From Deltaproteobacteria bacterium (GTDB lineage: Bacteria; Desulfobacterota; Desulfobulbia; Desulfobulbales; Desulfobulbaceae), in NCBI GenBank assembly GCA_024280455.1, contig JAJRQC010000133.1, positions 1-48,921 of the forward strand: DNA of 48,921 bases. Reading direction: 5' to 3'. A model generated the notes under the pieces. It saw only the letters and a program-made list of their open reading frames with translations. It was not told the origin of the DNA and did no database searches. Of this stretch, positions 24,459 through 33,307 are shown piece after piece. How positions within the stretch are numbered: position 1 is the stretch's first letter; each line of letters begins with the position of its first letter. A program made the position numbers and the translations under genes.

Positions 24459-25595
24459 TCACTTTTTCATGATGCTCTTATACATCTCGCTGAACAGAGC
24501 GCCATTATGGGTAATCAGTGCGCCCTGAATGATTTCATCCTCAAGATCAAGGTTGAATTTCTTTGCCTCTTTGTTCCAGAAATGATCGATGAAATTGCCC
24601 AGGTTGGACGAGTACATCTGGCTGGCGGTAATGGCTACCCGGCCGGGCAGATTGCCCAGGCCGACGACCTTTACACCTTCGACCTCTACTATCTTGTCGA
24701 CCTCGGACCCTTCAACGTTGCCGCCGGTCTCAACCGCCATATCAACAATAACACTGCCCGGAGCCATACCGGCAATCATCGGCCGGTCAATGATCCGCGG
24801 GGCCGGACGGCCAAAGAGCTGAGCCGTAGTAATCACGATATCCGACTGGGCACAGGCCTTGGCCATGCCCTCTTTCTGCATCTGCATCTGTTCCGGGGTC
24901 AGTTCCTTGGCATAGCCGTCCTTGGTCTGCCCGGTTTCACCGAGATCGACCTTGACGAATTTTGCTCCCAGCGACTTGACCTGCTCTTCAACCACCGGTC
25001 GGGTATCAAAGGCCTCGACCCGGGCGCCAAGCCTGCGCGCGGTTGCAATGGCCTGGAGGCCGGCTACCCCGACCCCGATAATAAAGACCCGGGAAGGCTT
25101 GATCGTTCCAGCAGGAGTGGTCATCATCGGCAGGACCTTATCCAACTGGTCGGCCCCGACAATTACCGAGGCATACCCGCCAAGATTGGCCTGTGAGCTG
25201 AGCACATCCATTTTCTGAGCAATGGTTGTCCGGGGAATCATCTCCAGGCTGATGGTGGAAATTCCGCTTTCGGTCATTTTGTCGACCAGCTCAACCTCAT
25301 TAAAGGGATCGAGATAACTTACATGGATACATCCCCTGCGCATCAACTCGATTTCCTCAATCGGCGGCTTGCGCAACCGCAGGACGATATCCGCGCTTTT
25401 CAGCATATCTTGACGGGAGGTCCCGATTTTTGCCCCGATCTCGGTATATGCAGAGTCCTCGTAGCGGCAGGCCAGGCCGAGACCACTCTCGACCTCAAGC
25501 TCGGCTCCAAGTTTGACCAGCTTCTCTACAGTCGGCGGTATCAGGGGAACCCGTGTTTCCCCTTCATGGGTTTCTTTCATGACCGCAATTTTCAT
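24459..25595 (-). CDS. pntA1: NAD(P) transhydrogenase subunit alpha, NAD-binding part
   Basis: About 378 residues, soluble. It contains the alanine dehydrogenase/PntA N-terminal domain (MKIAVMKETHEGETRVPLIP), the QANLGGYASVIVGA block, and the NAD fold VFIIGVGVAGLQAIATARRLGARVEAFDTR. It supplies domain I, which binds NADH. Start at 25595 has AAGGAG upstream; a longer frame to 25673 lacks support. It is the promoter-proximal gene of the pntA1-pntA2-pntB operon. Confidence 0.94.
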   Translation of the reverse strand: MKIAVMKETHEGETRVPLIPPTVEKLVKLGAELEVESGLGLACRYEDSAYTEIGAKIGTSRQDMLKSADIVLRLRKPPIEEIELMRRGCIHVSYLDPFNEVELVDKMTESGISTISLEMIPRTTIAQKMDVLSSQANLGGYASVIVGADQLDKVLPMMTTPAGTIKPSRVFIIGVGVAGLQAIATARRLGARVEAFDTRPVVEEQVKSLGAKFVKVDLGETGQTKDGYAKELTPEQMQMQKEGMAKACAQSDIVITTAQLFGRPAPRIIDRPMIAGMAPGSVIVDMAVETGGNVEGSEVDKIVEVEGVKVVGLGNLPGRVAITASQMYSSNLGNFIDHFWNKEAKKFNLDLEDEIIQGALITHNGALFSEMYKSIMKK

Positions 25596-25675
25596 AAACC
25601 AACTCCTTGTTGTGGAATACTGCAGGATAAAACCTACATGTACATGATGAACGCTTTTCTGTACATCGCTCAACC

Positions 25676-25790
25676 CTGATGGACTCGTAAAAAGTCGAAA
25701 ACGCCATTTGCACAGTATGGAGTTACAAGATGTTACGAACTATCCGCCGTCGGTGGCGGGGCTTTTTACGACACCGACAAACCTGACGGA
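25676..25790. repeat. Intergenic inverted-repeat element
   Basis: CGTAAAAAG (25686-25694) and CTTTTTACG (25762-25770) form a perfect 9-bp inverted repeat; a second pair GTCGGTG (25749-25755)/CACCGAC (25772-25778) overlaps it. The surrounding text GATGGACTCGTAAAAAGTC is of a kind I associate with intergenic repeats in Deltaproteobacteria, from memory only. The rest of 25596-25899 shows nothing coding. Confidence 0.45.
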
Positions 25791-25899
25791 CCTGTGGAAT
25801 ATCACCGGCCGGCTGCTGAATGACGATTCAGATTTTATACATCTTAAACCATTAAATTGTCAACCTAAATTGAAGGTTTTTCATTGACACCCGGTTGAT

Positions 25900-27339
25900 T
25901 CACACAAGTTTCGACAATAACCGTTCGTGGATGTCATCAAAACCGCCGTTGGAGAGAATGGCCATGATATCACCGGCCCGGGCTTGATCAACAAGAAATT
26001 CAAGAATGGTTTCCGTATCCGGAAAATAATGGGCGTCAATATGTCGGCTGCGGAGATCCTGTACCAGGCGGGCGGAGGAAAACTGCTCGGAGCTCGGCAC
26101 ATCAGCAAGAGGGACATGCTCGCGGACAACAACCAGGTCACTGCCGTCAAAGGAGTCGGCATAACGCTCCTGGAATATGGCCCTGCGGCTGGAGTTGGTC
26201 CGGGGCTCAAAAACAACAATCAGCCGCCGCTCGGGCCAGGCAAGACGCAGGGCGCGCACCGTTTCACGAACCGCGGTCGGATGGTGGGCAAAGTCGTCAA
26301 TCACGGTAATGCCGTTGACCTCACCCCGGATCTGCTGGCGTCGCTTAACGCCTTCAAAGGTAGCCAGCCCGTTCTGGATGTCCGCCACTGAAAAACCGAG
26401 ATGATCCATCAGGGCCACAACCGCTGTTCCGTTGAGTCCATTATGCAGACCCGGCAGCGGCAGAGTAAAGTTCCCCAGTTTTGTCCCCTGTTTATACACG
26501 GAAAATCCGGTGTCCAGCCCATCAACCTGTAAATCAGCTATCCGGTATATGTTTTTTCCACCGACGCCATAGGACAACACCGGACAGGATGCACGAGCGG
26601 CAATTTCGGCCACAACCGGATCATCCATACAGGCAACCAGAGAACCATCCTTTGGAATCAGGTCAACAAATTCGGCAAACGAGGCCTTGATCGCCTCCAG
26701 GTCCGGGAAGATATCGGCATGATCAAATTCGATGGAGGTGAGAATCGCATAGCGGGGCCGGTAGTGGAGGAATTTTGACACCTTGTTGAAAAAAGCGGTG
26801 TCATATTCATCCCCCTCAACCACGAAATAATCGCCTCTGCCAATACGATAATTTGTACCGAATGCCTCGACAATACCGCCGATCATAAATCCCGGCGAGT
26901 CCCCGGCCCGATACAGGGCCGTGGCCAGCAGTGAGGAAGTTGTGGTTTTACCATGGGTACCGGCAACAACCAGCGGCAGGTGATGGGCAAGGAAAAAATG
27001 GCCAAGGGCCTGGGGCATGGAAACATAGGGGATATGCAGATCCGCCAGGGCAACTGCCTCGGGATTCACCGCCCTGATCACGTTGCCGACCACCACCAGA
27101 TCCGGAACCGGATCAAGGTTTTTGGGGCCGTATCCTGCCATGACCTCGATTTCCAACCCGGCAAGAAAATCCGACATCGGCGGATAGACATTTTCATCCG
27201 AGCCGGTTACCCGGAAGCCCTGTTCTTTCAGCATTCCGGCCAGGGCCGCCATCCCGGTCCCGCAGATTCCCATGATATGGATATGACTGCAGGGATCCGG
27301 AACTCGGTTCAGAGTCGGATCTACAACACAATCAATCAT
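25900..27339 (-). CDS. mpl: UDP-MurNAc:L-Ala-gamma-D-Glu-meso-DAP ligase (peptidoglycan recycling)
   Basis: About 479 residues of the Mur ligase family. The N-terminal Rossmann-like domain reads HIHIMGICGTGMAALAGMLKEQGFRVTGSDENVYPPM. The ATP loop is VAGTHGKTTTSSLL, and the metal/substrate motif is VVEGDEYDTAFF followed by LTSIEFDHADIF. The third domain has TVIDDFAHHPTAVRET and FEPRTNSS. The YDTAFFNKVSKF stretch is typical of Mpl rather than MurC. Mpl attaches recovered tripeptide to UDP-MurNAc. The start at 27339 overlaps the end of the small upstream gene. Confidence 0.9.
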   Translation of the reverse strand: MIDCVVDPTLNRVPDPCSHIHIMGICGTGMAALAGMLKEQGFRVTGSDENVYPPMSDFLAGLEIEVMAGYGPKNLDPVPDLVVVGNVIRAVNPEAVALADLHIPYVSMPQALGHFFLAHHLPLVVAGTHGKTTTSSLLATALYRAGDSPGFMIGGIVEAFGTNYRIGRGDYFVVEGDEYDTAFFNKVSKFLHYRPRYAILTSIEFDHADIFPDLEAIKASFAEFVDLIPKDGSLVACMDDPVVAEIAARASCPVLSYGVGGKNIYRIADLQVDGLDTGFSVYKQGTKLGNFTLPLPGLHNGLNGTAVVALMDHLGFSVADIQNGLATFEGVKRRQQIRGEVNGITVIDDFAHHPTAVRETVRALRLAWPERRLIVVFEPRTNSSRRAIFQERYADSFDGSDLVVVREHVPLADVPSSEQFSSARLVQDLRSRHIDAHYFPDTETILEFLVDQARAGDIMAILSNGGFDDIHERLLSKLV

Positions 27340-27526
27340 TGTCCTCAGAACGAACCGTCCGTTTAACGGTTGAATAGACCCGCTCAAAGGTCTCTTCAAA
27401 ATTGGCCGGGGTCAGGCGACCAGCTTCAATAAATTTAACCACGATCTCCTTGCTTACCTTGAAAATAGCCTCATCGGTGACCGGGCGATTATACTGCTGC
27501 AAGGCGTCAGCCTTTTCCTTACCCAT
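27332..27526 (-). CDS. Small conserved-looking protein of unknown function
   Basis: A 64-residue, mostly helical, charged protein with no signal peptide. AGGAGGT is placed ideally upstream of the ATG at 27526. Its stop overlaps the start of mpl, so both are co-translated. No domain recognised. Confidence 0.7.
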   Translation of the reverse strand: MGKEKADALQQYNRPVTDEAIFKVSKEIVVKFIEAGRLTPANFEETFERVYSTVKRTVRSEDND

Positions 27527-27547
27527 GCATGACCTCCTGACTCCATA

Positions 27548-27603
27548 AAAAAATCCCCCTGCTACAGGAAGAAGGCCAATTCTTAACCAAGAGTAACAGG
27601 GGG
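27548..27603 (-). terminator. Rho-independent terminator
   Basis: On the minus strand CCCCCTG (27603-27597) pairs with CAGGGGG (27561-27555), followed by a run of seven T. It lies 95 bases past the stop of the secreted-protein gene ending at 27699 and separates it from the mpl operon. Confidence 0.7.
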
Positions 27604-27698
27604 TCTCATCTCACACGGAAAAAACCTCGTCGGCACTCCCCGGAAGATTTTTTTAATCTCTTTTTCTTATCGCACTTTGCAGTCCTGTCCGCTTGTCA

Positions 27699-28295
27699 TC
27701 AATACTTGGTCAACTCCTGATAATCGATGGCCTCAGCATAGGCGACAAGATCAGCCTGCTCCACCTGATTACCCTTGATGGTCACCATGAAGCGACCGGC
27801 AACGACAATATTGATATCACCACTGCGATTGGAGCCGTTATACTTAATGATGGCCCGCTGTCCCTTGATGGTGTTCAGGTTACCGCCGCCGGCCCCTGCA
27901 AACATAGGATTGTTGAGCATCATCAGTACCGACTGCAACACCGGGGAATCAGAAATAATTTCCACATTGACCGAAGAAGCCCCCTTGGTATATTCCCGGC
28001 CCACCGTCACTCCACCGCCGAAGACCGCCGTCCCCATAGCCTGGGAACTGGCTTCCCCCGCCTGCCAGCCGGCAAGGGGTTCCGGCAGCAGTTCCTTCAT
28101 TTTCTCACTTTTCTTCTGCCTGACCAGCTGTGCTGCATAATCCAGATTGGAGGCGGCACCGGCAAAATCACCCTTGTTGTACTGTTTAATTGCCTGGTCA
28201 ATGGTGGTCAACACATCATCTTCAGCTGCCTGAAGCGGATGCTGAAGAACAAGTGAACAGAGAACGATCAGAAGGCCTTGGAAAAAATATTTCAT
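27699..28295 (-). CDS. Secreted protein of unknown function
   Basis: About 198 residues. The signal peptide YFFQGLLIVLCSLVLQHPLQA ends near residue 23. The first mature part resembles a short TPR-like helix pair (TIDQAIKQYNKGDFAGAASNLDYAAQLVRQKK). The rest is beta-rich, with NVEIISDSPVLQSVLMMLNNP and GQRAIIKYNGSNRSGDINIVVAGRFMVTIKGN. Start at 28295 is set by the signal peptide; the open frame extends to 28679 but without it. Monocistronic, with its own terminator. Confidence 0.78.
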   Translation of the reverse strand: MKYFFQGLLIVLCSLVLQHPLQAAEDDVLTTIDQAIKQYNKGDFAGAASNLDYAAQLVRQKKSEKMKELLPEPLAGWQAGEASSQAMGTAVFGGGVTVGREYTKGASSVNVEIISDSPVLQSVLMMLNNPMFAGAGGGNLNTIKGQRAIIKYNGSNRSGDINIVVAGRFMVTIKGNQVEQADLVAYAEAIDYQELTKY

Positions 28296-28324
28296 TGAAT
28301 GATAGGTATAAATAATAATAGGAA

Positions 28325-28341
28325 TGTCCCATATCGGGACA
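28325..28341. promoter_or_regulatory. Perfect operator-like palindrome
   Basis: TGTCCC-ATATC-GGGACA, a 6-bp inverted repeat with a 5-base spacer, sits 30 bases upstream of the start of the secreted-protein gene (28295, minus). The position and symmetry suggest a regulator-binding site. The remainder of the 350-base divergent region up to 28644 has no gene or other structure I can support. Confidence 0.45.
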
Positions 28342-28644
28342 CAGTACATACTTGGTAAAAAAAACTGAGAACCTGTATACTCCTCTTCATACCAATTGGG
28401 ATTTTTCATGTCAAGAGCCCAAAGAGTGCAAACAAGCAACAACTTAATATCACATAACTTTCTTTTTTCATCGACCTTGACGCAAAAAGCAGACGACAAC
28501 GCGCAAAAGATGCGGTAATTTATCCCTGTCACACCGTAACAGGATTGCTCGACTGTCCCCTGGTACGGAATTCTAAACCGGACGGTATACAGTGTAAAAC
28601 TATCCTGAATCCGTGACGGAAAACAGATCTGCAATACACCATAC

Positions 28645-29310
28645 ATGCTTGACCCGTTAAAGAAAAAACTTAAGCCCATACCCTCTCTTCAGGAAGTTCG
28701 AGGCGTGCAACTCCCAGCCGAATTAACCTTTATCCAGCTGGTGGTCACCGGGCCTCCGGGAGCGGGCAAGACCCATTATATCAACAAAATTCACGGATGG
28801 CCCAATGAGGGATATCTTGATCTGTCCCGTAAGGGCTGGTGGAAAGATCGCGCCCTGACATATCGACCCCGGGAAGTACATCTCGGCTTTCCATTTGTCG
28901 GCTGTGCGGAAGGGCTGACCGTATTTGACAAAGAGTGGCTTGAGGCGTCCAAGCCCCTGGAGCTTGAACTGGAGCGTATTCAAATTCCACCGGTAAGTCG
29001 TCACATATTCCAGACCGACTGGCGCAACCGTTATATCTTTGAATTTCTACTGCCTCCTGCAGAAACCATCCTCAAACAAAGACAGTCCCGCCACAGTGAA
29101 GGATATTTCCCGGTAGACAAAAATCTCTCGCTGGACATTGTTGAACGGCAGCTGGACATCTACCAGCAGGTTGTCCTCTACCTGCACCGGAAGAAGATGC
29201 AGGTCTATGTCAGGCAAAGCCTGGATCAGCCCCCCATGTGCATTGTGGAAAAAAAGATCCCGGTGTACCTAGATGGCTTTCTCCGGAATCACGCCCTAAA
29301 CCCAGCCTGA
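28645..29310 (+). CDS. P-loop NTPase/kinase-like protein
   Basis: A 221-residue protein with a Walker A motif VVTGPPGAGKTHYINKI (P-loop at 36-43) and the following YLDLSRKGWWKDRALTYRPREVHLGFPFVG. The rest is helical and charged. The compact size and single P-loop domain recall small-molecule or nucleotide kinases; no family is assigned. The stop lies within the next frame, which encodes a phosphatase-type protein, so the two may be co-expressed and act as a pair. Confidence 0.7.
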   Translation: MLDPLKKKLKPIPSLQEVRGVQLPAELTFIQLVVTGPPGAGKTHYINKIHGWPNEGYLDLSRKGWWKDRALTYRPREVHLGFPFVGCAEGLTVFDKEWLEASKPLELELERIQIPPVSRHIFQTDWRNRYIFEFLLPPAETILKQRQSRHSEGYFPVDKNLSLDIVERQLDIYQQVVLYLHRKKMQVYVRQSLDQPPMCIVEKKIPVYLDGFLRNHALNPA

Positions 29311-30731
29311 CCACGGTGGCCGGCTGGAAATGGCTGCTTCTCCGCCGATATCCCATCAACTGGTTTACCCCGTCCGACCAGTGGCAGCAACTGATAAAGG
29401 AAAGCCGGGTTGCCTATGACGGCAAGCCCCTTGAGCTGAAACTTGGCAAACAGCGCCTCCGCTTTTATCCGGAAATCCCTTTTGGAATTCGTAAAAAACA
29501 CCTCCGCAAAAACTGGCTGGTCACTGCACCCTCCACCTACGGCTCCAACCTCTGCGGTTTTGCCCGAATCCGAGTTGGTGATACGGTCATGATCGGCCGG
29601 GCCAATAAAAAGTATAAAAACCTGTTCAACCTTCCTAAAAGTGTCGGCAAAAGGCATGTCAGCATCACAAATGAACGGGGAGATCTCATCATTACGCCGC
29701 TGGATGACCACAGACAGGTTGAAATCATCCGCTTTGAAGACTGTGACCGAAAAGAGCGTATTGAAACCAGGCGTTATGAAGCGCTCAGACAGATCCGTTT
29801 GCTGTATGGCGGCCCGTTAACAATACTGCCGAAGGAAAATGCACTGAACCTGCTGCAATCGGTCAACGAAATTCTTAAACAGGAACCCTGTCGGCCAAAA
29901 GATGACTCCGGGCTGCCGGGAGGCCTGGTTGAACTGCCGGAGAACATAGCTCCCATTATTGTCGGCGACCTCCATGGCCAGGTCAACAACCTGCTCAAAA
30001 TCTTAAGTGAAAATAAATTTCTTGATGGTATTGAAAGTGAGTGCGCCGCTCTGATTATTCTCGGTGATGCGGTTCACTCCGAAATCCCCGGTGAAATGGA
30101 GGAGATGGACAGCTCCATCCTGATCATGGATCTTATCCTGAGCCTGAAAAAGCGGTTCCCGGCCAATGTTTTTTACCTGCGAGGCAACCACGACAGCTTC
30201 AACCCCAGCATCTGTAAAAACAGTATCTGCCAGGGAAGCCTGCTGCGCAGGCGTCTTATCGAGCTTCGCGGCAGTGAATACGTTTCCGCAATGGAAACCT
30301 TTTATGACCTTCTCCCTCTGGTTATACAATCCGATGACTTTGTCGCCTGTCATGCAGGACCACCCAGAAAGAAAACAAACCGATCGGAACTGATCAACAT
30401 ACGAACTTTCCCGGAAACCGCCCAGGATATCACCAACAGTCGCCTGAAACGTTCCAATTATTTTGCCGGATACGGCAAGGCCGATGTCAAACGTTTCCGC
30501 AAAAGTCTGAACCTGCCCAAGCGCACACCGTTTATCGTCGGCCATACACCCCTGCATTCAGCGGGCAGCATATGGAGCGATGTCGGCGATATAAAGAATC
30601 ACCATATTATTTACAGCGGCCGTCCGGAGGGCCCAAGCCTGTTTGTTGAAATCAACAATCGTATAATTCCGATTTCCTATCCGGCCGAACCCCTCATAAA
30701 TATTATTGGTGAAATGGATCAAGTCGATTAG
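29238..30731 (+). CDS. PPP-family metallophosphoesterase with FHA-like N-terminal region
   Basis: Up to 497 residues. The C-terminal ~270 residues are a calcineurin-type phosphoesterase: IIVGDLHGQ (D-x-H), LGDAVH in place of GDxVDRG, YLRGNHDS, later ACHAGPP and VGHTPLHSAG. The N-terminal part contains VGDTVMIGRANKKYK...KSVGKRHVSITNERGDLIITPLDD, which has the order of an FHA phosphothreonine-binding domain (GR, RH, beta strands); this is tentative. Start is uncertain: GTG 29238 overlaps the P-loop gene by 73 bases, while GTG 29316 follows its stop. Substrate could be phosphoprotein or nucleotide. Confidence 0.75.
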   Translation: MHCGKKDPGVPRWLSPESRPKPSLTTVAGWKWLLLRRYPINWFTPSDQWQQLIKESRVAYDGKPLELKLGKQRLRFYPEIPFGIRKKHLRKNWLVTAPSTYGSNLCGFARIRVGDTVMIGRANKKYKNLFNLPKSVGKRHVSITNERGDLIITPLDDHRQVEIIRFEDCDRKERIETRRYEALRQIRLLYGGPLTILPKENALNLLQSVNEILKQEPCRPKDDSGLPGGLVELPENIAPIIVGDLHGQVNNLLKILSENKFLDGIESECAALIILGDAVHSEIPGEMEEMDSSILIMDLILSLKKRFPANVFYLRGNHDSFNPSICKNSICQGSLLRRRLIELRGSEYVSAMETFYDLLPLVIQSDDFVACHAGPPRKKTNRSELINIRTFPETAQDITNSRLKRSNYFAGYGKADVKRFRKSLNLPKRTPFIVGHTPLHSAGSIWSDVGDIKNHHIIYSGRPEGPSLFVEINNRIIPISYPAEPLINIIGEMDQVD

Positions 30732-30980
30732 GTAGTGCTTGACATATTTTTTTTGTATAATTTGAACCCGTGAGCGGTCACCTGTGCCGCGGGGTGACTG
30801 CCGGCTACAACATAATAACACTGCAAACGTTAATTTATTCATCTGCCTGCAAGGCGTTACACGATAATATAATCGTTTTCCGTCATGGGTTCAGGTATAA
30901 GGCAGAATCCAAATCAAATATAGACCGACCTGAAGTTCAGGTCAAAATCCGGGACCACGAAAAGAGGAGGTTTTTCAACC

Positions 30981-31667
30981 ATGGCCATAAAGTCAACAAG
31001 TCCGCTGTCCGGGCTCTTGAGGAAATCGCCGTTTAAACCGATTCAGGAGCATATGCGAAAGGTATTCTCCTGCGTCTGCCTGCTCCCTCCCCTGTTTGAT
31101 GCGCTCTACCGCAACAAGCAGGAGCAGGTTGCCGACTTTGCCGACCAGATAGATCGGGTTGAAACCGAGGCGGATAAGCTGAAAAGTGAATTTCGGCTGC
31201 ATATGCCAAAAACTCTTTTCCTTCCCGTGGATCGCCGTGACCTGTTAACCCTGCTTCGGGACCAGGACGCCCTTGCCGATAACACAGAGAAAATCAGTCA
31301 AATTCTAACCAGCAGGATCATGGTGGTTCCCGAAGAGATCAAGGAGCTGCTTGATGAACTCCTTGAAGCTACCATGGAAATCAGCTCGGAGGCAAAACTC
31401 ATGATCGAAGAACTCGACGAGCTGGTTCAGGTGGGTTTTGGCGGCAGAGAGTATGACAAAGTCATCAAGATGATTGCAGGGGTCAGAAGAGGTGAACATA
31501 ACATCGATAAGATCCTGCACAAGATCAAGCGAAAGCTTTTTTCCATTGAGGATACACTCAACCCGGTTTCCGTCATGTTCTGGTACCAGATCATTGAACA
31601 CCTGGGTGATATATCCAACCAGGCGGAAAATATGTCCGATCGTTTACTCTTATTTTTATCTAAATAA
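30981..31667 (+). CDS. DUF47/PhoU-like phosphate transport accessory protein
   Basis: A 228-residue helical protein of the DUF47 (PhoU-like) family: PIQEHMRKVFSCVCLLPPLFDAL, then ADFADQIDRVETEADKLKSEFRLHMPKTLFLPVDRRDLLTLLRDQDALADNTEKI, with E/D-rich metal-binding motifs typical of PhoU. A strong RBS (AAGAGGAGG) precedes the ATG. The PiT transporter gene follows, the usual partner whose activity DUF47 proteins modulate. Confidence 0.92.
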   Translation: MAIKSTSPLSGLLRKSPFKPIQEHMRKVFSCVCLLPPLFDALYRNKQEQVADFADQIDRVETEADKLKSEFRLHMPKTLFLPVDRRDLLTLLRDQDALADNTEKISQILTSRIMVVPEEIKELLDELLEATMEISSEAKLMIEELDELVQVGFGGREYDKVIKMIAGVRRGEHNIDKILHKIKRKLFSIEDTLNPVSVMFWYQIIEHLGDISNQAENMSDRLLLFLSK

Positions 31668-31714
31668 TCAGCATGGTCGCATCAGGTCAACCGACCGCGA
31701 CAAATAAACGAACC

Positions 31715-31742
31715 CGGGTTTTCAGCGTGTTACGCTGAGAAA
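31715..31742 (+). other. Intercistronic hairpin
   Basis: TCAGCGT (31722-31728) pairs with ACGCTGA (31732-31738) over a 3-base loop, flanked by T and A runs, between the DUF47 and PiT genes. It could be an attenuating or mRNA-processing hairpin; the T run is on the 5' side, so it is not a standard terminator for this strand. Confidence 0.4.
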
Positions 31743-31776
31743 ATACAAAATTTTTATCTAATTCAAAGGGAATCCC

Positions 31777-33042
31777 ATGGAAATCATAGCAGCTTACGGA
31801 ACAATTTTGATGATCCTGGCTGTAATTTTCGGTCTGTTTATGACCTGGGGCGTTGGCGCAAATGATCTGGCCAACGCCATGGGCACCTCGGTTGGGGCCG
31901 GAGCAGTTACCGTCAAGCAGGCCGTTGCGATTGCAATTGTTTTCGAGTTTGCCGGTGCGGTTCTCGCCGGTGGCAATGTCACTAAAACCATTCGCAAGGG
32001 CATCATTGACCCTACCGACATCATTGCCAACCCGGAAATCCTTGTTTACGGTATGCTTGCCGCCCTGCTCGCGGCTGCAGTATGGCTGATGATTGCCTCA
32101 GTTAAGGGATGGCCAGTGTCCACGACCCATTCCATTGTCGGGGCGTTGGTGGGTTTTGCTCTGGTCGGGATCGGTCCAAGTGCGATCAACTGGTTAAAAA
32201 TAGGGAAAATCGTTGCCAGCTGGGTCATTTCCCCGGCAATTGGCGGTACTCTTGCCTTTCTCCTGGTCATGAGTACCCGAAGGCTTATTTTCGACACGGA
32301 AAACCCACTGAAAAACGCCAAGCGATATGCCCCTGCCTATATTTTTCTTGTTGGTTTTGTCATCTCCCTGGTCACCCTCTTCAAGGGATTAAAACATCTG
32401 AACATTGATCTTTCAGCAGCGCAAAGTTTTGCTATTGCAATCTGTATCGGTCTGCTGACCGGGTTTGTCGGCTGGCTATTTGTAAGAAAAGTCAAAGAGG
32501 ATGTAGAGGCGGACAGGGAGTTTCACTTTGCCAGTGTTGAAAAGGTTTTCACCCCCATGATGCTCTTTACCGCCTGCTCCATGGCTTTTGCTCATGGGTC
32601 AAATGACGTCGCCAACGGTATCGGTCCATTGGCAGCGGTTATAAGTATTGTCACGTCCGGGGGCGAGGTTATGCAGACGTCCAAGATGCCGTCCTGGATC
32701 CTGGTAGTCGGCGGGGCCGGTATCGTGACTGGACTTATAACCCTGGGTTATCGCGTCATGCTGACGGTGGGCACAAAAATTACCGAATTAACCCCCTCGC
32801 GCGGATTCTGTGCTGAACTCGCAGCCGCCAGTACCGTTGTCCTGGCCTCACGGACCGGACTCCCGGTCTCGACAACCCACATCCTCGTCGGTTCGGTGCT
32901 TGGCGTCGGCCTGGCCCGCGGAATCGGCGCCCTTGACCTGCGGGTGGTGATGAACATCATTATCTCATGGCTGGTGACTCTGCCGGCTGGAGCAATCCTG
33001 GCCATGGGATTTTTCTTTTTTCTCAAGGGAATTTTCGGCTGA
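31777..33042 (+). CDS. PiT-family inorganic phosphate transporter
   Basis: A 421-residue membrane protein with the two PiT signature copies: GANDLANAMGTSVGAGAVT near the N-terminus and AHGSNDVANGIGPLAAV in the second half, plus GWPVSTTHSIVGALVG and GLPVSTTHILVGSVLG. About ten to eleven membrane segments. It would import phosphate (with metal ion) by proton or sodium symport. It follows the DUF47 gene by 110 bases. Confidence 0.95.
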   Translation: MEIIAAYGTILMILAVIFGLFMTWGVGANDLANAMGTSVGAGAVTVKQAVAIAIVFEFAGAVLAGGNVTKTIRKGIIDPTDIIANPEILVYGMLAALLAAAVWLMIASVKGWPVSTTHSIVGALVGFALVGIGPSAINWLKIGKIVASWVISPAIGGTLAFLLVMSTRRLIFDTENPLKNAKRYAPAYIFLVGFVISLVTLFKGLKHLNIDLSAAQSFAIAICIGLLTGFVGWLFVRKVKEDVEADREFHFASVEKVFTPMMLFTACSMAFAHGSNDVANGIGPLAAVISIVTSGGEVMQTSKMPSWILVVGGAGIVTGLITLGYRVMLTVGTKITELTPSRGFCAELAAASTVVLASRTGLPVSTTHILVGSVLGVGLARGIGALDLRVVMNIIISWLVTLPAGAILAMGFFFFLKGIFG

Positions 33043-33162
33043 ACCAGCCATACCTCCCGGAACACAGCGACAATGAAAATACGCAGACATCATTTTGAAT
33101 CCATTTTCGTTTTTTCGTCATCACACGATCTTTTTTCTTATCAACCCGGCGGCCTTTCTTTT

Positions 33163-33195
33163 CGTCATCCCCGCGATCTTTCAGGCGGGGATCCA
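33163..33195. repeat. REP-like hairpin (CGTCATCCCCGC type)
   Basis: ATCCCCGC (33167-33174) and GCGGGGAT (33185-33192) form a perfect 8-bp stem in CGTCATCCCCGCGAT...CGGGGATCCAGG. This is the widespread CGTCATTCCCGCG...CGGGAATCC type of intergenic repeat. It lies between the PiT gene and the start of the helicase-Wadjet operon. Nothing else is seen in 33043-33307. Confidence 0.6.
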
Positions 33196-33307
33196 GGCCC
33201 CCCGGACCGATCATGATATTTTCCAGAATGGTCAACAAGTACCTCGGCCACGACGGAAGCCAAAACCCATGGTCTATGCTCACCAGAACACTCTTTTTTA
33301 AAAAATC

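Noticed and set aside
30739-30761. TTGACA...TATAAT as a sigma-70 promoter for the DUF47-PiT pair
   Set aside because: Spacing is only 11 bases instead of about 17. The TATAAT alone may still act, but the pair is not a standard promoter.
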